Assembly: GCF_037975245.1 (NCBI RefSeq)
Contig: NC_092568.1
Location: 33,202,501 to 33,266,500, forward strand
DNA from: Apostichopus japonicus
Taxonomy: Eukaryota > Echinodermata > Holothuroidea > Aspidochirotida > Stichopodidae
Direction of reading: 5' to 3'
DNA: 64,000 nt
Part shown: positions 1 to 10,800 of the stretch, piece by piece
How the letters are laid out: the number at the start of each line of letters is the position of its first letter
Position numbering within the stretch: the first letter of the stretch is position 1
The notes under the pieces: generated by a model
Database searches by the model: none
What the model saw: only the letters and a program-made list of their open reading frames with translations
What the model was told of the DNA's origin: nothing
Made by a program: the position numbers and the translations under genes

Positions 1-2580
1 AAAATGATTTCTTGACCAAAAGGGACCTTGAAGTTTTAACCCCGATACAGAACCTTCTCTAAACGCGCTGTATATACGTAATGTATAATGATCAGAAAAA
101 TGGTTAATTTTTATTTTTTTCAAAATCGATTAACTTTAGTTATGGAGCCTACTAGGATGTCCGGTTAGCACCACATTAAAGTGGAAAGGTTCTTCTTTCA
201 CGTGGTATACCTCTACTATCGGTAACAAAAATGATTTCTTGACCAAAAGTGACCTTGAAGTTTTAACCCCGACACAGACCCTTCTCTAAACGCGCCGTAT
301 ATACGTTATGTGTAATGATCAGAAAAATGGTTAATTTTTATTTTTTTCAAAATCGATTAACTTTAGTTATGGAGCCTACTAGGATGTCCGGTTAGCACCA
401 CATTAAAGTAGAAAGGTTCTTCTTTCACGTGGTATACCTCTTCCATCGGTAACAAAAATGATTTCTTGACCAAAAGTGACCTTGAAGTTTTAACCCCGAT
501 ACGGACACCTCTAAACGCGCCGTATATACGTTATGTGTAATGATCAGAAAAATGGTTAATTTTTATTTTTTTCAAAATCGATTAACTTTAGTTATGGAGC
601 CTAGTGGCATGTCCGGTTAGCACCACATTAAAGTAGAAAGGTTCTTCTTTCACGTGGTATGCCTTTTCCATCGGTAACAAAATTGATTTCTTGACCAAAA
701 GTGACCTTGAAGTTTTAACCCCGATACGGACACCTCTAAACGCGCTGTATATACGTTATGTGTAATGATCAGAAAAATGGTTAATTTTTATTTTTTTCAA
801 AATCGATTAACTTTAGTTATGGAGCCTACTAGGATGTCCGGTTAGCACCACATTAAAGTAGAAAGGTTCATCTTTCACGTGGTATACCTCTACTATCGGT
901 AACAAAAATGATTTCTTGACCAAAAGTGACCTTGAAGTTTTAACCCCGATACGGACACCTCTAAACGCGCCGTATATACGTTATGTGTATTGATCAGAAA
1001 AATGGTTAATTTTTATTTTTTTCAAAATCGATTAACTTTAGTTATGGAGCCTACTAGGATGTCCGGTTAGCATCACATTAAAGTAGAAAGGTTTCTCTTT
1101 CACGTGGTATACCTCTACCATCGGTAACAAAAATGATTTCTTGACCAAAAGTGACCTTGAAGTTTTAACCCCGATACAGAACCTTCTTTAAACGCGCTGT
1201 ATATACGTAATGTGTAATGATCAGAAAAATGGTTAATTTTTATTTTTTTCAAAATCGATTTACTTTAGTTATGGAGCCTACTAGGATGTCCGGTTAGCAC
1301 CACATTAAAGTAGAAAGGTTCTTCTTTCACGTGGTATACCTCTACTATCGGTAACAAAAATGATTTCTTGACCAAAAGTGACCTTGAAGTTTTAACCCCG
1401 ATACGGACACCTCTATACGCGCCGTACATACGTTATGTGTAATGATCAGAAAAATGGTTAATTTTTATTTTTTTCAAAATCGATTAACTTTAGTTATGGA
1501 GCCTACTAGGATGTCCGGTTAGCATCACATTAAAGTAGAAAGGTTTCTCTTTCACGTTGTATGCCTCTACTATCGGTAACAAAAATGATTTCTTGACCAA
1601 AAGTGACCTTGAAGTTTTAACCCCGACACAGACCCTTCTCTAAACGCGCCGTATATACGTTATGTGTAATGATCAGAAAAATGGTTAATTTTTATTTTTT
1701 TCAAAATCGATTAACTTTAGTTATGGAGCCTACTAGGATGTCCGATTAGCATCACATTAAAGTAGAAAGGTTTCTCTTTCACGTGGTATACCTCTACCAT
1801 CGGTAACAAAAATGATTTCTTGACCAAAAGGGACCTTGAAGTTTTAACCCCGATACAGAACCTTCTTTAAACGCGCTGTATATACGTAATGTATAATGAT
1901 CAGAAAAATGGTTAATTTTTATTTTTTTCAAAATCGTTTAACTTTAGTTATGGAGCCTACTGGCATGTCCGGTTAGCATCACATTAAAGTAGAATGGTTT
2001 CTCTTTCACGTGGTATACCTCTACTATCGGTAACAAAAATGATTTCTTGACCAAAAGTGACCTTGAAGTTTTAACCCCGATACAGAACCTTCTCTAAACG
2101 CGCTGTATATACGTAATGTATAATGATCAGAAAAATGGTTAATTTTTATTTTTTTCAAAATCGATTTACTTTAGTTATGGAGCCTACTAGGATGTCCGGT
2201 TAGCATCACATTAAAGTAGACAGGTTTCTCTTTCACGTGGTATACCTCTACTATCGGTAACAAAAATGATTTCTTGACCAAAAGTGACCTTGAAGTTTTA
2301 ACCCCGATACGGACACCTCTAAACGCGCTGTATATACGTTATGTGTAATGATCAGAAAAATGGTTAATTTTTATTTTTTTCAAAATCGATTAACTTTAGT
2401 TATGGAGCCTACTAGGATGTCCGGTTAGCACCACATTAAAGTAGAAAGGTTTCTCTTTCACGTGGTATACCTCTACTATCGGTAACAAAAATGATTTCTT
2501 GACCAAAAGTGACCTTGAAGTTTTAACCCCGATACAGACCCTTCTCTAAACGCGCTGTATATACGTTATGTGTAATGATC
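1..2580 (-). repeat. Satellite array, ~226 bp monomer, first orientation
   Basis: About 11 to 12 head-to-tail copies of a monomer whose landmark TGATTTCTTGACCAAAAG recurs near 5, 232, 459 and 684, so the period is 225-227 bp. Copies differ by scattered substitutions and small indels, for example CAGAACCTTCTC versus CGGACACCTC. Each monomer contains CACGTG, TGATCA and GTATATAC palindromes. This orientation is the reverse complement of the array that starts at 5063. The array begins before the window and ends where the sequence passes into the GGGCC-rich repeats near 2580. Confidence 0.95.
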
Positions 2581-3297
2581 CAAAAAATGATTAATTCCTG
2601 TGTGGGCAATTGGGCCTTTGAGGTTGCTGCATGGGCCCCGTTACAGTTAAAATATGAAGTCGTTGGTATGTTTGGATACCGCAATGTCCAATAGGGCTAA
2701 CACCTCTAAAAGAATTATCCTGCTTTTTGTTAACATAATCAAATCACGTGTGGGCCATGGGCCCTTGAGGTTGTCTGGGCCATGGTAGAGGATAAATTTG
2801 TAGTCATAGGTTTTTCTTTTTTTAATACCCGACAACCTTATGGTCCAGCGCCAATACAAAGAAATCATCCTGCTCTCTTTTCATATGATTATATCATGTG
2901 TGGGCCACGGGCCCTTTCTGGCTGCTGTCTGGGTCCTGGTACATCATAAAGTTGTTGTAATTGGTATTTTTGAATACCCCAATTTCCAAAGGGTCCAATG
3001 CCACTTTAAGAATCACCCTGCTCTCATTTCACATAAATGAATCATATGTGGGCCACAGGCCTTTTTTGGTTGCTGCCTGCATGGGCCCATGTACATCATA
3101 AAGTTGCTGTAATTAGTATTTTGGGACACCCCAATGTCTAACTGGTGTACCGCAAAATGAATTATCCTTGTCTCTTTTCTCATGATTAAATACCATTTTG
3201 ATGGGCCCTTCTGCAGGACCCGTCACAAGGTACAATTACTGTCATTGCTATGGTTCTAAAAGTATCTTACTTTGAGTTTTATCCAGCGCTTTTGCCT
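2581..3297 (+). repeat. Degenerate GGGCC-rich tandem repeat, left arm of a palindrome
   Basis: Four or five diverged units of roughly 150 bp. Each has a core TGTGGGCCAYGGGCC, then a GTACATCATAAAGTTG-like stretch, then a TTATCCT or CACCCTG stretch and a CATGATTAAATC-like stretch. The first ~230 bp are mirrored, as reverse complement and with few differences, at 3620-3990. The left end still carries a satellite fragment (GTGTAATGATCCAAAAAATG), so the inverted duplication includes satellite sequence. Short ORFs here are not convincing genes. Confidence 0.75.
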
Positions 3298-3599
3298 TGC
3301 GTCTTTCACATGATTAAATCAACATTTGAGCCCCCTATTTTAATTGAAGGCACATTTAGACTACATACACGCACATTGTGTGGCACGGCAGCAACACATA
3401 ACCTTGAATCCTGGTCATAAACGGATATAAGCTGCCCATCAAACCCTCTGTCTCTTTTCAAATCTTCTGGGTTCCCGGTCCAGTTGAGTATCGAATCGAT
3501 GCAGACTGGGTTGAAAGTAAACGCGGGCCAAGTGCAGTGCAATGCAATAAACTAGGCTCACATCACTGCAAGATGCGAGCCATCATAATGACGTCACAG
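3298..3599. other. Spacer at the centre of the inverted repeat
   Basis: Unique-looking sequence between the two GGGCC-rich arms. It contains a 78-codon minus-strand ORF (3306-3542) with no recognisable motif. I see no gene that I can support here. Confidence 0.4.
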
Positions 3600-3990
3600 G
3601 TCGATTTACTGCAAATTTATCCTCTACCATGGCCCAGACAACCTCAAGGGCCCATGGTCCACACGTGATTTGATCATGTGCAAAGACACAAGGATAATTC
3701 CTGTACTTGCATTGGACCCTTTATACATTGGAGAAACCAAAAAATACCATCTACGACTTTTATCTGTACCGGGCCCCAGGCAACAGCCATGAAGTGCCCA
3801 TGGCCCACACATGATTTGATTATGTTAACAAAATCAGGATAAATCTTTTAGAGGTGTTGGCCCTATTGGACGGTATCTAAAAATACCAACGACTTCATTT
3901 TTAACTGTAACGGGGCCCATGCAGCAACCTCAAAGGCCCAATTGCCCACACAGGAATTAATCATTTTTTGGATCATTACACATAACGTAT
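3600..3990 (-). repeat. GGGCC-rich tandem repeat, right arm of a palindrome
   Basis: Reverse complement of the left arm. The outer part (3880-3990) matches 2561-2665 closely, including TGCATGGGCCCCGTTACAG, and the inner part (3620-3665) matches 2745-2805. The right arm has one extra tandem unit between these two matches. It ends in a satellite fragment TTACACATAACGTATATA, after which the sequence changes abruptly. Confidence 0.75.
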
Positions 3991-5062
3991 ATATATGTTG
4001 AATTTGACATGTTGATAGACGTAATGACATATTGGTATTTTGTTTCGATATGTTCATATGGAATTGTAACATGTTGATATCGAATTTGACATATATATTA
4101 ACTTGGACACTCCACTTTCTTTTTCGACATTTATGGAACGTTTGGCTCTCCGTACTCTTCGACTGTCTTTGTGTTATGTTTTCACTTAGTTTTGTATGAA
4201 CTGATCATCTGATGACTGTATCGTCTCTGTATTCCAATCAAGTCTTGGTAATAAACAGAAAGTAATTCATCAATTCTTTTCATGTTGCGATCACTCAGCT
4301 GATTAGATTTAAGAACTTTCATTCTCGATTCAGCATGACCAATTGTTCGTGGTACCGAAACTTTACGAACGTTTCTGATAATACTAGTATTTATATCTAT
4401 ATTAGTATGTCGGTTCAAGTCACCGAGAAGTAACCCAGACCAAAAAGCAGATGACGGTAATAAAACAGTCTCCAATTCTTTCATAAGTACTGGAGAGTAA
4501 AATAGATTGGGATCATACATTTGTTCTTGTATTTGATATGCTACTGGATGTAACTAAAGGTGAATATAGGGTTTGTCATGTCTCATAGAGAGTCTGTGTA
4601 ACTTATAAGACGTTTTATTGTTACAAATTATACTTTTACAAGGAGGTAATGAGAAGAGAGATTAATATCGTCAGTTATTCTTTAGAACCTCAAGATCATA
4701 GGAATGCAGGATGATTCGTACTAGTTAACAAAAGTATCCGATCGTGTGTTAAATGTACAATGTATTCCACACAGACTTCATGTTGGTTATATGTGGTCTT
4801 ATGGTACGATGTGAAGATTTCCTTGTCATGCCGCAAAATGGTAAATGACTAACTTTTTTGAAAGAAAATACAGTACGACGAAAAGTTATCAATTTTATTT
4901 GATTACATAGTTTGTCTATATAGTCTGATATTTCGGTACAGGTGGAGCACAGAATTAGATTTGATACAAAGAGAAGCTATGGAGCACAAATATTCAGTTT
5001 GTTCCGACAAGAAGGACAAAATTGAATCATAAATAAATCTAATCAAGAAATCAGTTTTGTTA
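3991..5062. other. Non-satellite segment between palindrome and right-hand array
   Basis: AT-rich sequence that begins with loosely repeated GAATTTGACATG / GTAACATGTTGATA motifs (3995-4095). It contains one transposon-like ORF fragment on the minus strand, listed separately. From 4560 to 5062 I see no gene or repeat structure. At 5063 the satellite resumes in the opposite orientation to that at 1-2580. Confidence 0.5.
4182..4520 (-). pseudogene. Fragment of a transposon-type protein (tentative)
   Basis: A 112-codon open frame starting at an ATG at 4518-4520; it stays open a few codons further upstream. Residues near the start read FYSPVLMKEL, followed by a hydrophobic FWSGLLLGDLNRH, and later GHAESRMKVLK and a basic helical segment. 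The combination of a YSP-x-L stretch, a hydrophobic W-x-G-x-x-LG stretch and an E-S-x-x-K-x-x-K stretch resembles uncharacterised proteins encoded by animal DNA transposons. That resemblance is from memory of the family pattern, not a search. No catalytic domain is present, and there are no recognisable exons around it. It is most likely a remnant of one exon. It could also be a chance ORF. Confidence 0.3.
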
Positions 5063-5273
5063 TAGGGATCCGTATCGGAGTTAAAACTTTGAGGCCATTT
5101 TTGGTCAAGAAATCATTTTTGTTACCGATAGTAGAGGTATATCACGTGAAAGAAAAACCTTTCTACTTTAATGTGGTGCTAACCGGACATGCCAGTAGGC
5201 TCCATAACTACAGTTAATCGATTTTGAAAAAATAAAAATTAACCATTTTTCTGATCATTACACATTACGTATA
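5063..5273 (+). repeat. Satellite monomer in second orientation, cut by the DNA element
   Basis: One monomer, from GATCCGTATCGG to the end of ACGTATA, in reverse orientation to 1-2580. Its continuation (TATACAGCGCG) is found at 9046, on the other side of the inserted element. The first bases at 5063 lack the usual GTTTAGAGATG start, so the array edge here is broken. Confidence 0.9.
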
Positions 5274-5540
5274 CACTGTAAAAACACTTGGGTCATTTTT
5301 TGACCCAAATTTGACCCAGCAACTTAGTGGAATCTCCACCAGCCCAGGTTTGGGTCAATTTGACCAAGGATCTGTGTCATTTGACATCTGACCTAAAACT
5401 GGGTTATTTTGACCCATACGCTACTTTGACCCATATGCTACTTTGACCCAGCTTTTGACCCAGTGGTTAGTGCAATCTCCACCAGCCCAGCAGATTGGGT
5501 CAAAAAAATTGACCACGTAAATGGGTCAAAGCTGAATTTA
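5274..5540. repeat. Subterminal TGACCCA / TGGGTCA cluster
   Basis: About ten copies of TGACCCA or its complement TGGGTCA within 260 bp, in both orientations, plus a repeated phrase AATCTCCACCAGCCCAG. The right end of the element (8895-9035) carries further GACCCA copies. Arrays of this kind inside terminal repeats are commonly binding sites for the element's own transposase; that role is inferred here. Confidence 0.75.
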
Positions 5541-7001
5541 CATTTGCAGTTGCAGGAAGTCTATAAAAGAAATGACATAAGACTTTGATTCCTAATGATA
5601 AATTAATTTATTCAAATCACAAAGTGGTGTTACAATAAAGCATGCAACTTCTTCTATTTCACATATAATTATCGATATTCATTTTGTTTTATTCCAACTA
5701 GAACATCATAGTAACAGTAAAAATCAGAGTAATGTGATACCCATAAAACTAAACAAACAATGAACACAAGAACATAGGCTAAGGCTAATGTACCAATTGA
5801 GAATCATTGGAACTAAGCAATGTTCCTTAAAATCCTGACATACTTAACTAAAACAACTGATCATTTATTCATGTGCACAAACTTTAGTTCACTGAGGAAT
5901 ATGTTCTGTACTACTTGAAAGACTTTAATTGTTGATCTCACAACTAGGTTTGCTGCAGTGTTTGTATATATTAAGTTAATCAAGACTGGAGCATGCACTC
6001 ACTCTCTACTTCTATCCTTAGTCACTGTAGTAATTTGATTATTAGCTAGCATTTCTAATTGTTTTTAAAGAATATAAATAAACAACATTCCATACTTATT
6101 AATTGTATAAAATGTTAGGTATACAAAGAAGACATGTAGTACATAAATGGTGGCTGTAAGAAATAAAATATTTTGGAAAGCTCAATGTTTGGTGGGGGCT
6201 TTGTCATGGTCAAAAGTCAAAGACAATATCAAACATATTTTGCAGTGGGTTGGTGGGGCAAGACAAACCCTATGACCAGCTGCCAATTAATAAAATCTTG
6301 CAAGCATATCCCAAAGGTGATAATTTCCTCAGTAGTTCTTGTACCAAAACAGCATTAGATTTGAATGAGGAAAAGCTGTTTATAACATACAGTGCAAGAC
6401 TTATAATCACTGAAAAGTCATCAATAAATGGAAACACTGTGAATAAATATTTTTGCACCACCAATATGTTACAATATGTATTAAATTTTCAGTTTCTCAG
6501 GCAAAAAATGTACATCAGTCATGCTTTTGGCTAGTTGTGCATTTATGATGTATGGTGGAACACTAGTTTTGCACCACTGTTTGTGAGGCAGTTCTGCTTC
6601 TTTAGTCTAACTAAACTTAACAATAGCAAATACCAAATGAAACTTAAACCTTGTTCAAGGTAATATAACATGCAAACATAAATAGCAAACAACTTTGTCA
6701 CATTATGTAAATTAAAAACCTCATGTAATCATCCCATCATGTCAATGACCATGAACTAAGTGTTAACCTAATGTTGCACTGCCCAAGGTTTACAGGAGAT
6801 ATGTTCATATCCCTTATATGTGTTTTGAGAAAATTATACGATAAAAGGTTACAATGTATAAAAAAAACCCAAATAAATCATATTAAACACTACTTTTGAC
6901 AAAGTTGTTTACATACCTTTTTTCTCTTACTGACTACTTAAAAAAGCATGTAGGCTTATTACTGAAGGGGATGTTGAAACCTTTCCTTTCCCTTCACTAA
7001 C

Positions 7002-7256
7002 CTTAATGAGGAATTTGGGTATAAATTCCCAGGTTGTTTGACACTGGCAGGGGTAGGCTATGTCAAACAAGTACAATGATTTGAAAGAAATATCAAAAGC
7101 TGCAATCAAATCTGTTGTTTGCAGAGCAACCCCTTTGATGATCACAAATGACTGAGTCGGATACCTTCTATCACCAAATGCAAGGACGAATGGCTGCTTT
7201 CAGGTTCTATCTTGCTTAAGCTCATCTTCCATGAATTGAGGAAGATTGGTCCCAAC
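7002..7256 (-). pseudogene. Decayed exon inside the DNA element
   Basis: A 255 bp exon-like segment, 85 codons, bounded by an acceptor (TTTCTTTCTTCCAAAG before 7256) and a donor (AAG then GTTAGTG after 7002). It is open except for one TGA at about residue 20. After the stop it reads PFVLAFGDRRYP, then FVIIKGVALQ, then SFKSLYLFDIAYP and TTWEFIPKFL. This order (a GD-containing strand, a hydrophobic strand ending in G, a helix ending in YP, then a W/F-E-F helix) resembles the C-terminal conserved region of uncharacterised SAMD3-like proteins seen in fish and invertebrates; this is recall, not a search. A second minus-strand exon-like segment lies at 7834-8006, with AG and GT borders and a basic region (KRSHAFKKQE) but with a stop. 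It could be a captured host gene or the element's own accessory gene. Confidence 0.4.
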
Positions 7257-7605
7257 CTTTGGAAGAAAGAAAATAAATTGCTGCTTTCAATGCACACTTA
7301 ATTCTGTTGTCACTAATTTAAATAATTAGCAAATCTTTTCACTTGAATCATTACCATAGCAGATTAAGATTCTGTTGACCTCAAATGATCTTGGACCTCC
7401 ATGAAAAAATAGAGGGATCATCTACTCACAACCTTTGGAAGAAAGAAAATAAATTGCTGCTTTCAATGCACACTTAATTCTGTTGTCACTAATTTAAATA
7501 ATTAGCAAATCTTTTCACTTGAATCATTACCATAGCAGATTAAGATTCTGTTGACCTCAAATGATCTTGGACCTCCATGAAAAAATAGAGGGATCATCTA
7601 CTCAC
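7254..7605. repeat. 176 bp direct tandem duplication
   Basis: The segment beginning AACCTTTGGAAGAAAG at 7254 is repeated at 7430 without visible differences, through the phrase GATCATCTACTCAC. The duplicated unit includes the polypyrimidine tract and AG of the decayed exon's 3' splice site (minus strand), so the acceptor is present twice. The near-identity points to a recent event. Confidence 0.9.
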
Positions 7606-9045
7606 AAAGGGCTACCTACATACTAAGTTTAAGGTTCAAGCAACTTAACTTGGCACCTGACTGTTATAAGTGAAAAATCATCATGACATTTTATGCGATT
7701 TAATTACATACCAGTAGGAATGACTGAGGATGTAGGAATATCAGTTACTTAGCCTACACAGTTAAAAGAAATTGACTCATATCCCTTACTGAGTATATTG
7801 TATGTAGACTGTTCAAGATAATGGTATTAGTACCTTTTGGATCTGTTTTATGTTGAACTTTACATGTGTAGGCTTCTTTACTTCTTTCAGTGTTGCTTCT
7901 TGTTTCTTAAAGGCATGGGATCGTTTTCGGGCAATCTTTCCTCAAGATAGTCTGTAGCATAGCCTGTAGCAGGATGTTTCCCATGGGCTTTTGGGTACCA
8001 TGCTACCTATAGTCCACAGATAAAAAATAGGACATATATAGTTAACTTCAATTGTTCAATTACAGCGACTATAGTATTGGCAAAGACTGTTTGCTGGAGT
8101 ATATCATATTTTACTGCAGTGGCATAACCAGTAGGGGAAAAGCCCCCAATTGGTCACCCCCATCCCCCCCCCCCCAAATTGACATACAAGTAAATTAGTA
8201 AGATAGAAATGATGAACCATTTTACATCTTGTCCACCCCTTAAATACAAGAATTTTATCCCTCCCCTTTCACCCCTTCCCCATATCTTGTCCCCCTCCCC
8301 TTGCACAGACTCCTTGCTACCCTTCAGCTCTCCCCAACCCCCACTAAAAAGTCTGATTATACTACTGTTTTACTACATTTAATAGCACACTGTTAACTCT
8401 CTGTTCAGCAAGATAGCTATTAACAAGTAACATTATACTGGTCTTAGCCTCTAACGTTATATTTAGTTAAACTTACGTAGTGAGGCTAGGCCTATGCTTT
8501 ACCAAAGACCAAACGTTAGGTCTAACATTACAGCTATCTATGTATCACTATCAGTATCACTATCACTGTATCAGGGTATTTATGGGCTTGTCTGAACCAC
8601 GGCGCTCGCAGCACTAATAACATGTTACTTGGGCCTTGGCGTATATTTACCTTTGAATATTGGTATTTACATTGGCAAACCCCAGTCATCAAGGATGGAA
8701 CTAACAAACGTGTCCATTTTCAGAGCCCATCAAAGTTTTTGATTCAACTAAGACTGCCTTCTTGGTCCTGAATTTACGTATGGTTTGTAGATTTGTGTGA
8801 CGGTGTTCAGCTGTTGTCTACGAAAGGCGTCATGCAAAAACGCTGATAGTGGTCACATGACATAACTTATCCAATTAGAAAAGTCTTTGAGAATGACCCA
8901 GTGCAAAAAGTCAAACTTTCATCGAGCTATTTCACAATTTCAAACAATCTTGCGTAATAACTCAACCAATACGACCCATTTCTGGGTACAGTATGGCTGA
9001 CTCAGCAGATGGGTCACACAAAATGACCCAGGTGTTTTTACAGTG

Positions 9046-9714
9046 TATACAGCGCGTTTAGAGATGTCCGTATCGGGTTAAAACTTTAAGGCAATTTTTG
9101 GTCAAGAAATCATTTTTGTTACCGAAAGTAGATGTATACCACGTAAAAGAGGAACCATTCTACTTTAATGTGGCGCTAACCGGACATGCCAGTAGACTAC
9201 ATAACTAAAGTTAATCGATTTTGAAAAATAAAATAATTTTTTGGATCATTACACATTACGTATATACAGCGCGTTTAGAGATGTCCGTATCGGGGTTAAA
9301 ACTTTAAGGCAATTTTTGATCAAGAAATCATTTTTGTTACCGATAGTAGAGGTATATCACGTGAAAGATGAACCTGTCTACTTTAATGTGGTGCTAACCG
9401 GACATGCCAGTAGGCTCCATAACTAAAGTTAAACGATTTTGAAAAAATAAAAATTAACCATTTTTCTGATCATTACACACTACGTATATACAGCGCGTTT
9501 AGAGATGTCCGTATCGGGGTTAAAACTTTAAGGCAATTTTTGGTCAAGAAATCATTTTTGTTACCGATAGTAGAGACATACCATGTGAAAGAGGAACCTT
9601 TCTACTTTAATGTGATGCTAACCGGACATGCCAGTAGGCTCCATAACTAAAGTTAATCGATTTTGAAGAAAAAATAAAAATTAACCATTTTTCTGATCAT
9701 TACACACTACGTAG
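9046..9714 (+). repeat. Three satellite monomers between the two mobile elements
   Basis: Three monomers in the second orientation, of three distinct subtypes: one with GAAAGTAGATGTATACC and a GACTACAT variant, one with GTAGAGGTATATCACGTG, and one with GTAGAGACATACC and TGTGATGC. The same subtype order resumes at 19201 after the retrotransposon. The segment ends …CACTACGTAG directly before the 5' LTR. Confidence 0.95.
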
Positions 9715-10742
9715 TGTTACGGGAAAACAACCTAATTTTCTCGTGTGTACGTATTTTCTATTTACCGTTATAAAATGTTTCTTACGTAACGTTTCAGCTA
9801 GGAGGTCTCTAGTTTGTGTAACTTGAGTATCAGTTTATTGCTGGCTGCGGAAGTTGGTTCTTGCTGCCGGGGCTTTATGTAAACAGTCCGGTGGACAAGG
9901 CCTCCTTTGTTCTTAGTATACGGTTAATTATTAGGGGTGCATAGACAGTGGGGCGGGGTTAGTTCATATTCGTATAGTATTGTAGAGACCGTTGACCGGC
10001 TGTCATTGGGCTATGGCGCTTGTCAATCACACTGGCTTTTTCATAATTGGTTAATTAAATCGTGTATAGGGTTCTACACAGTTACGGGGGTATTTATAAT
10101 GTCGTGCAAGGAGCGATATTAGACATTAAGTTGCGATATATTTAGTGTAATTTGCTAGGCAGAATCTATGCCGAATTTGTATGTTGTTTTAGGGACTTAG
10201 ATTATTTTTGGCTTGTGCAGAGGGTCAAGTTATGCACTCAGCAGTTGCGCTGCGTAACTGCTTGTGCCTGCATGCACTCTGCGGCTGCGCTGCGTAACTG
10301 CTTGTGCCTGCGCAAGGTCGTCGCTGCGTGGGGTTCGCGGGCTGACGAATATCATCGTTAGCTGCGCTGCGTTGTCCTTACGCTGCGTCGCCCTTGACGC
10401 AGTACCGATATTTAGCCTGCGTTGTGCCTGCGTTGTCTTGGACGCAGCGCTTATAGTTAGCTGCGCTGCTAGGCAGCTTACATATTAGGGCTAGTTCATG
10501 TATGACGCCCTGGTTATTGTGTTTAGGTTTTATTGTTCTACTTTCTGTATATATTATCTGTTTATCATGCTTTACGAAAGATGTACGGCAGGTACATTGT
10601 TTACCTAATTATACTTTTTAAACTCTTAATGCACTGTTAGTGTACTTCTTTTCAACGGTGTCCTCGAGTCTCTTTCTACAACCCCCTTCCTCAATTGCCA
10701 ACTGGGTACTTCACCATACACACCGAAGCGGAAAGCGTTACA
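9715..10742 (+). repeat. 5' LTR (1028 bp)
   Basis: Starts TGTTACGGGAAAAC and ends AAAGCGTTACA. The same borders delimit the copy at 18173-19200. It contains a GC-rich block (about 10225-10480) in which a 26 bp phrase beginning TGCGCTGCGTAACTG occurs twice, at about 10243 and 10285, along with further CTGCGCTGCG motifs. A TATATATT string near 10547 is a candidate core promoter. Small ORFs in the LTR (for example 9937-10122) recur only because the LTR does. Confidence 0.95.
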
Positions 10743-10760
10743 TTGGTGGCAGCGATGGGA
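10743..10760 (+). promoter_or_regulatory. Primer-binding site region
   Basis: TTGGTGGCAGCGATGGGA follows the 5' LTR at once. The leading TGG is the complement of a tRNA CCA end, as expected for a minus-strand primer site. I could not assign the priming tRNA. Confidence 0.6.
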
Positions 10761-10800
10761 TGACTAGGTGCCTTTCCGGTTGTATGGTGAGTAGACGACG

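Larger units (their letters stand above)
5274..9045. mobile_element. 3.77 kb DNA transposon with CACTG termini, TA target duplication
   Basis: The left end reads CACTGTAAAAACACTTGGGT and the right end is its near-perfect inverted copy (…ACCCAGGTGTTTTTACAGTG), about 26 bp of terminal inverted repeat with one mismatch. The surrounding satellite reads ACGTATA before the element and TATACAGCG after it. Intact monomers read ACGTATATACAGCG, so the simplest target duplication is TA. Both ends carry clusters of TGACCCA / TGGGTCA. No intact transposase ORF is visible, so this copy is probably non-autonomous. TA duplication fits the Tc1/mariner-like superfamilies among others, but I cannot assign a family. 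The interior holds a decayed spliced gene on the minus strand, a 176 bp duplication and a C-rich stretch (8160-8345). From 5541 to 7001 there are only short ORFs (largest 94 codons, 6250-6534) without motifs. Confidence 0.8.

Noticed and set aside
1-2580. CRISPR array
   Set aside because: The repeats are long tandem monomers with no short repeat/spacer alternation, and the DNA is eukaryotic.
6250-6534. 94-codon ORF inside the DNA element as a transposase
   Set aside because: No catalytic motif, too short, and overlapped by ORFs in other frames.
9241-9426. 61-codon ORFs in single satellite monomers as genes
   Set aside because: They recur with the monomer, have no known domain and often begin at a non-ATG codon. 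They are treated as a property of the satellite.
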